Shown here: in pieces, positions 58,295 through 64,000 of the stretch
Numbering within the stretch: position 1 is the stretch's first letter
Layout of the letters: each line of letters begins with the position of its first letter
Assembly (NCBI GenBank): GCA_029532415.1
Contig: JAQOTA010000060.1
Coordinates: 2,418,001 to 2,482,000, forward strand
Length of the DNA stretch: 64,000 nucleotides
DNA from: Marasmius tenuissimus
Taxonomy: Eukaryota; Basidiomycota; Agaricomycetes; Agaricales; Marasmiaceae
Reading direction: 5' to 3'
Position numbers and translations under genes: made by a program
The notes under the pieces: model-generated
The model's database searches: none
What the model was told of the DNA's origin: nothing
Seen by the model: only the letters and a program-made list of their open reading frames with translations

Positions 58295-58888
58295 TTACAG
58301 AGTCGCCATCTTCTTCGAAGGTTTAGTAGGAGAACGAGGCGGTTTACGTGGAGAACGTTGTAGCTTCTCCAGATATACGTCGTTATAACTCCGGAAGATA
58401 CAGTCACCAAACTCCTTGTCATAGTCCTTCAAAGTGGCCCACACGCAATGCCAACGAGGATTTTCCTCGGCGAACTTGAAAGCAACGCCAAGATGATGCT
58501 TGTCCCAGCGGATATCGGTCTGGTGAGCCTTGCGCTCGAAGGCCTTGTCGGATAGCGTGATCAGAGCGCAGTCAATGATTTGGAGGCCAATGATTCCACC
58601 GTTGGAGAGAAGAATGTCATCAAAGGATTCGTTCATTTCCAGTTCTTTGGGAATGCCTTTCAGTTTGGGATTGTAGCCATCTACAAGGACTTGGAAGGAG
58701 GTACTATCCGAAAAGTCGAGGGTAAGCGCTGGATGATCTGGTGAACGACGTGCACGAGTGAGAACTTTGCCAATGAGCTGGCTAGGATTTATTCCTCTGC
58801 GGCCGTTGACGTCCATCCTGAGTTCATGAACGTTCACAACGGCGACGAGGGGGAACGGTGTTGGTGGTGGTGGTTCACAGAGGGCCAC
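58295..58888 (-). CDS. Uncharacterised 197-residue protein
   Basis: A single uninterrupted frame, MALCEPPPPTPFPLVAVVNV to SPTKPSKKMATL. I do not recognise the family. The middle looks like a folded alpha/beta domain (HPALTLDFSDSTSFQVLVDG, GGIIGLQIIDCALITLSDKA, FKFAEENPRWHCVWATLKDY), and the tail is a basic Ser-Pro repeat (SPRKPPRSPTKPSKK), reminiscent of nuclear proteins phosphorylated by proline-directed kinases. No signal peptide or membrane helix. It is divergent from the MAPKK gene, 134 bp between start codons, so the two may share a promoter. Confidence 0.6.
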   Translation of the reverse strand: MALCEPPPPTPFPLVAVVNVHELRMDVNGRRGINPSQLIGKVLTRARRSPDHPALTLDFSDSTSFQVLVDGYNPKLKGIPKELEMNESFDDILLSNGGIIGLQIIDCALITLSDKAFERKAHQTDIRWDKHHLGVAFKFAEENPRWHCVWATLKDYDKEFGDCIFRSYNDVYLEKLQRSPRKPPRSPTKPSKKMATL

Positions 58889-59022
58889 GAGGAAACTGCC
58901 GGGAGTTGACCGAGTTACCCGGCATCAGAAGGCAAACAAATAGAGCTCACGTGATATTAGGACTCGCTGGTCGCCATCCCACGATTTGACGACCAGCTGG
59001 CTTTCTCAGCTGAACGACGACG

Positions 59023-60808
59023 ATGATGCAGGCTCAGACTCAAGCTCCTCACCATCCTCATTCTCGACCTCTCGGTCCTCGTCGACTGCCTCAACCTCCT
59101 ACAAATCGCGGTCCTCCGCCCCAGGCAGCCCCCGATGCAGATGAGACGAAGCCCTTGGTGATCAACAAGCCACGTCCTCAGCCATCGCCCTCCCTCTCAC
59201 CTCCTTCATCGTCATCATCGACAATAACCCTCGGTGTTCCAAAGCTTCCTTCTCGTTCTCGTCCGACAACTCCCAAAATCTCCCTGCACATTCCAATGCA
59301 AAGTAATCATGGCCCTGATAGTTACTACGGTGGTGGACCAAAACCAGAACAGACTCAGGCATCCGCAACCACAGAGGAGGAGGGGATTACGATTATGCCG
59401 GGCTCAGGTCTCACCGCGCACCCAACAGTTAAACCCTCTGATCCTGTTGGTCAGGTTCGCGAGATGATCGAGACCATGAGGCTGGATCCCCAGGACGACG
59501 ACGCAGTGTTGGATCCCGCTTTCACTACTTCGTGGTCGAACGATCTTTTGGAGGAAGTCTCTCGTCTTGGTGAGGGTGCCAGCGGTGCAGTTCACAAAGT
59601 GAAGGAGAAGCGCAACGGTACCATTATGGCCCGCAAAACGATCACCACTCGTGCTGCACCCATCAAGCAGTTGGTGCGCGAGCTCTCCATCATGGCGAAG
59701 ACAAAACATATAAACATCGTCAAATTTTACGGCGCCTTCATGTCTTCTTCATCGAGCGAAGTCATGATTTTGATGGAGTACTGCGAGGGCGGTAGTTTAG
59801 AGGCAATCGGAAAGCGTATCAAGGAGATTGGAGCGGTAGTCGGAGAGAAAATAGCCGGCCGCATCACTGAGGGGGTGCGTCAATTGTTTTTTCACGTCTT
59901 CCTTCTCGTCCTGACGAGTATTAATCTGCCTTCCTAGGTCCTCTCAGGGCTTGCGTACCTGCACGCACACAAGACAATTCATCGAGACATAAAGCCTTCA
60001 AACATATTGCTATCCCGTGAAGGGGTTGTTAAGTTGTGCGATTTCGGCGTTTCAGGCGAACTCGTCGGATCATTCGTTGGCACTTTTACGGGCACTGGAT
60101 TATACATGGCTGTAAGTTATTGTTGAATTCTCTGCAAGGCTCTCCATTGATATGGTTGTCACCCAAAGCCGGAACGTATTTCGGGCAATGACTACACCAT
60201 TCGATCTGATGTTTGGTCACTGGGAATAACGCTCTTAGAGCTGGTTCAAAACAGGTTCCCGTTCCCGAGCGATCTTCCCGCCATCGAGTTGATGATGTAT
60301 ATTACATCCGGCGAGGTGGGCTCTTGATTCCAATGCATATGGACACCATGCTGAGGAAACTCATAATTTTAGCCTCCCCGATTGGAGGACGAGAGCGGAG
60401 TACGTTGGAGCGATCCTATGAAAGACTTCGTCAGACAGGCGTGAGTATTATGTCAACCTCGCTCTCTCCCGCCTCGCATTCTCAACTGATTTTCCTAGAT
60501 TAATCACCGATGCAACGACTCGACCACCACCTAGAGACATGTTGGTCCACCCTTGGATTGTCGGTGTCATGCAGCAAGAAGTTCATATGGCCAAGTGGAT
60601 CCGCCAAGTTTGGGATTGGAAGAAACCCCGACGCACAAAAGACGAGTGAGTTCACTCGTAATGGCAATCATCATTCATCCTTCCGACCTACAATCGCATC
60701 TGCAGCTCCAGCACATCTCGCCCAAATACCGCAAATTCGTCGCGCCCCCAATCCAGCCACCGGTCCACAGGTTCGACGGGAGATTCTCCCGAAGAGTCTC
60801 CCCCTTAA
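59023..60808 (+). CDS. MAP kinase kinase (Mkk1/Mkk2-type, cell-wall-integrity pathway)
   Basis: Dual-specificity kinase that activates a MAP kinase. A Pro-rich N-terminus (about 140 residues; [16 protein letters not shown] may be a docking region) precedes the kinase domain: glycine loop [16 protein letters not shown], Lys in [21 protein letters not shown] in [10 protein letters not shown], activation segment [20 protein letters not shown], then [19 protein letters not shown]. Splicing gives a C-terminus [39 protein letters not shown], ending DSPEESPP at 60808. The VSGELV...GTFTGT pattern is closest to fungal Mkk1/2 (cell-wall integrity), against Pbs2 or Ste7. The activation segment has Val and Gly where Mkk1 usually has Ala and Ser. 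Confidence 0.88.
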
Positions 60809-63800
60809 GAGCCATCACCGTTCGTTGATGATGAACACGATGAACTTCTGGGGGAATTGATCATATCAAATGTAATCGGCAGTGTAAGATTTCGCATGAT
60901 GCTCGAGACGTTGCCCTGTTGAAAGTTTTCTCGGCATGTGTTGTATCGTGTGTGCCATGTACAGCTATGACACTCAAACCTCGTCTTCTCTCTTCTGTTT
61001 TCTCCTTTTCTGGTATTTCTGGCCCGTGTTGCTTCGTTTTCATAGCTGGTCCTGACAGCTCTGCTCCAAACCCATCCACATATAGTTCTCTTTCCTCGTT
61101 ACATACATAGTTTCAATTTCCCACATATACACTCACATCTAGTCAACATTGTATGGATTTGCATGCAAGAAAGCGCTGGGTTCTGTGCATAACCACTGCT
61201 TCTACATAGCCTTCGTACGATGAAGGCCGTTACCTCTCGTTGTGGACACCTGTGGATGCAAGTTCTATTGTGGGTTCGGCAAGCGAGTTTGCCGAGCGGG
61301 ATCTGTCAGTCTCGGAAAGACGAAGCGGCACTTGTGGCTGTGCGCTTTCGCGACTCTCACCCGATCCTTTTGACCCCTGGGCTCCCAGTTCCGCAGGATT
61401 TCCAATTTTGCGGTATTGGGCACAATTCGCTCGAAGAAAAACTCGTGCAAGTGACTTTCTGATTGGAAATTGCACCAAACTGTTGGATCTTTTGTCCGTG
61501 GCTCAAGGAGTTCAGGTAACTGTCTTAATGTTCGTTTCTTATTCTGTATGTTCTCCGCTTTTCTGCTCCAAAGAACGAAAGAATGACTAGGCTTTCTCCG
61601 TTAGTCTGCACGTCCGAATTCGCTGCTATTCAAACATAATTGAAACGTCAAGAGGGACTGGACCCAGGTCAAGAAGAACGTGAGGACACCATGAACGGAC
61701 GACCTGCGGGCGACCTGAATAAATTCAGAAAGATCGACCCTGTGCTCCTTCCCTGGAAATGCTGGTGCACACGAGTAAGCCTGGTGGCATCCTTACGAAA
61801 TTTCTAGACGACGGGGACCAACCAACGTCCACTGGCTGTCGTATGTTGCTGTCTGGAGGAGCCCCCTCCCTCGGCTTAGACAGATTTATCGAGCTCGACG
61901 CGACGTTCCACCAACATGTCACAGAAGCTCCTCATATTTCCGTAATGAGAGCTTAGATCATCTGTATGACGCGTGGAACTCCCAGAGATAGTGGGTTCTT
62001 TGTGGGACACGGAGGCAGTAGGTCATGTTTATTGTCTCTATTCAGCGTTCACGTCACTGTATTTCTGATTCAACGTATCTGTAGCCTTGTCCTCCGTCTC
62101 GTAAAATTCAACAAAGGCCACGTATTCGAATTCAGGCTAACTTACCCCAGGGAATATACTTTGCCCAATACACCCTTACATACATACAGAGTAACCTGCA
62201 TGTAGGGTACCACCTCGATGCCACGGACCCCGCCCCCGTTGTCATTGGTGAAGAACCCGTGAGGGCATGAGTGGCTCATTGGATACTTGATAGGTTGCCA
62301 TCGAACCGCACGCCTTCTTCCATGTACGCTCACGGGAGGGTTCGACCAACGCTTCCCCACAGTCTCAAAAGGAACAGCTTTGCCATCGCGGTTGCGCATA
62401 ATTGTCATCGCTATGAACAAGTTCAGCGACAATCTTTAGGCGACAATCCAATTTCCCAATGACAAGCGGTCGGCGAGCTGTGGTAAAGTACAGCCACCCA
62501 CCTTGCCGTCAAGCTTTTTGATGATGGTTTGATCGACCTCGTCTCGTGTGCTAAGCGTGGTTAACCGAGCGCACATAGGCGCATCCCAATCATTGTGCTA
62601 TTCTTGGCTCCAGGGCTGGGAATCATTGTCCTGCTTCTCAAAGACAAAGCGCATCCTGACTCACCTCAGGAAATGATAGGAAAGGTACCTCTCACGTCAG
62701 AAGATGGTTGGCTGTGCGGGCTGATTGCTCTTCAGGATGAAATTCACCTGTTGTCATCGCGTGGTAAGGGCTGCGCTGATCCCCGACACCCTGAATATTG
62801 GGGGCAGGCCGCGAGCAGTCCGGACATTCTCGATTTGGACCCGTCGAACGCTGTTGAAAGACCCTTTGTGCCTCTTTCCTCATGCTGAATGTGACAGCCT
62901 CCGATTCGGACGAGCGGCCGGTGGCAGGATCTGCTCTTCTTGGTTCTGACGATGCATGAAAAGAAAGCTAAGAGTTTCAAAGAATCTCTTTCGCCGGGTC
63001 ATCCACGCGACAGGTAGTCTTCAGCTGAAAACGGGGTCGATGCGTTGTTCCGAGGATGTCTTGCAACAAAACAATCAACTTCGCTCGCATGGATGGATGG
63101 GTTGACGGCTGACCGGTCGGCGGTCGATGGTGGGGCCTCTTATCTGTGAGCTGGTCTTCCCCACTTAAACGCGGTACCAGACAACCACCAACGCGTCCCG
63201 AGGGGCACAGGAACCTTTAATCTCGTCACAAAGGAAGGACACGTATTCCCGTATCCTTTGTCGAGATATCCACACACTTTCTCTTTTCACCTACGTTATG
63301 ATACCTTCTCCAAGAGTTGGGACCCAAGTAATGAACATTCCTCACGGTTTACCTGCTCCTACTGTTCGATCAGGAATCGAACACATTTACAGGAGCTACG
63401 GAGGGCATATTAGCTATATGACCGTGCGCATCCAAACACCCAAGAAGCCTGCGCCAGACGCGTGTTACGGAGACAAATCTCGAGTATGAGTTGAGATGTT
63501 TCTTTGTGACAAAGTTACTGAACCGATGCCGCAAGACATTATGTACGAATGACGGCCTTCAGGTATGTTCTACTTCGAACTCTCACAGAAGTAATTGTGT
63601 GTTCTGTGCGCGGCATGTAGAAACTTCTTATACTTACTTGCAGGTGATGGAACGGTGGGGATCATGACAATTTGCCACAATGACATATGATGTACGGTGA
63701 GAGGAACAGCAGCCCTCATTAATAGAAAAACGGGGGCTCGAACGGTGAATAGGGCTGACCCAACTCCAACCAGCAGATTGAAACTCGAGACTTGACCCAA

Positions 63801-64000
63801 AACCCAAAACCAATGAAGTCGAACGAGCGGTCACCGTAACGGTTGATCGGAGTAAATGCCGCCGTGTTGAATCAGGGAAGATAAATGTTCCCAGCCTCAC
63901 ACCGGATTTTCACTCCATCTGCTTTAAATAGCGTATGTCCGCCGCACACGCCGGTCTACAGCTGGCAGCGAGGGCCATTACGAGTCCACACGACGTTTTT
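60809..64000. other. 3.2-kb terminal stretch without a supported gene
   Basis: No protein family recognised on either strand. Open frames of 60-116 codons (e.g. 61240-61590, 61759-61956, 62595-62888, 63298-63489) have no consistent exon structure. A hairpin-forming repeat (TCGGCAA...TTGCCGA) is at about 61276-61295. The start of a gene running beyond the right edge cannot be excluded. Confidence 0.4.

Noticed and set aside
61240..61590. 116-codon frame as a gene
   Set aside because: No family motif, no exon continuity, and open frames of similar length are present on the opposite strand.
1..64000. CRISPR arrays, insertion sequences, long terminal repeats
   Set aside because: No regularly spaced direct repeats, terminal inverted repeats with transposase, or paired LTRs were visible.

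Overview
The window looks like ordinary nuclear DNA of an Agaricomycete-type basidiomycete. Genes are closely packed on both strands, nearly all are split by many very short introns (about 45-95 bp), and the proteins are typically fungal: Sct1/Gpt2-type acyltransferase, Rrp12, Ilv3, Erg9, a Zn2Cys6 regulator, an SAT-containing non-reducing polyketide synthase and Mkk-type MAPKK. No rRNA, convincing tRNA, CRISPR array, insertion sequence or intact transposon was seen. Gene models were built by hand: splice sites were chosen so that the reading frame, splice phase and protein-family motifs agree.

Layout. 1-32 kb is a dense housekeeping block: an ER glycerolipid acyltransferase (cut by the left edge), RRP12, proteasome chaperone PAC2, ETF-alpha, peroxisomal receptor PEX5, dihydroxyacid dehydratase ILV3, a single-pass membrane protein, a bromodomain protein, Ap4A phosphorylase, two unnamed membrane proteins, a large charged protein with a HicA-like tail, a Zn2Cys6 transcription factor and an AVT3-like vacuolar amino-acid transporter. 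32-44.6 kb is a gene-poor island containing a 2100-residue non-reducing polyketide synthase (SAT-KS-AT-PT-ACP-ACP-TE, orsellinic-acid-synthase type) and a convergent NAD-dependent epimerase-like gene with an apparent frameshift. 44.6-61 kb returns to single genes: a secreted GH53 endo-galactanase, two C2H2 zinc-finger proteins, a small BolA protein rebuilt from five short exons, squalene synthase ERG9, N-terminal acetyltransferase NAA50, an unknown 197-residue protein and a MAP kinase kinase. The last 3 kb hold nothing I can support.

The genes mostly act separately. Candidate functional links are (i) the head-to-head ETF-alpha/PEX5 pair with a 215-bp shared promoter, joining mitochondrial electron transfer from acyl-CoA oxidation with peroxisomal import, (ii) the head-to-head acyltransferase/RRP12 and bromodomain/Ap4A-phosphorylase pairs, and (iii) a possible polyketide cluster comprising the synthase, the epimerase and perhaps the Zn2Cys6 regulator and transporter to its left.

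The most unusual signal is splicing: five introns, probably six, begin with GC instead of GT, each required to keep a conserved protein in frame. The polyketide synthase carries Ser where the SAT nucleophile Cys is expected. I found no clearly new biological system.
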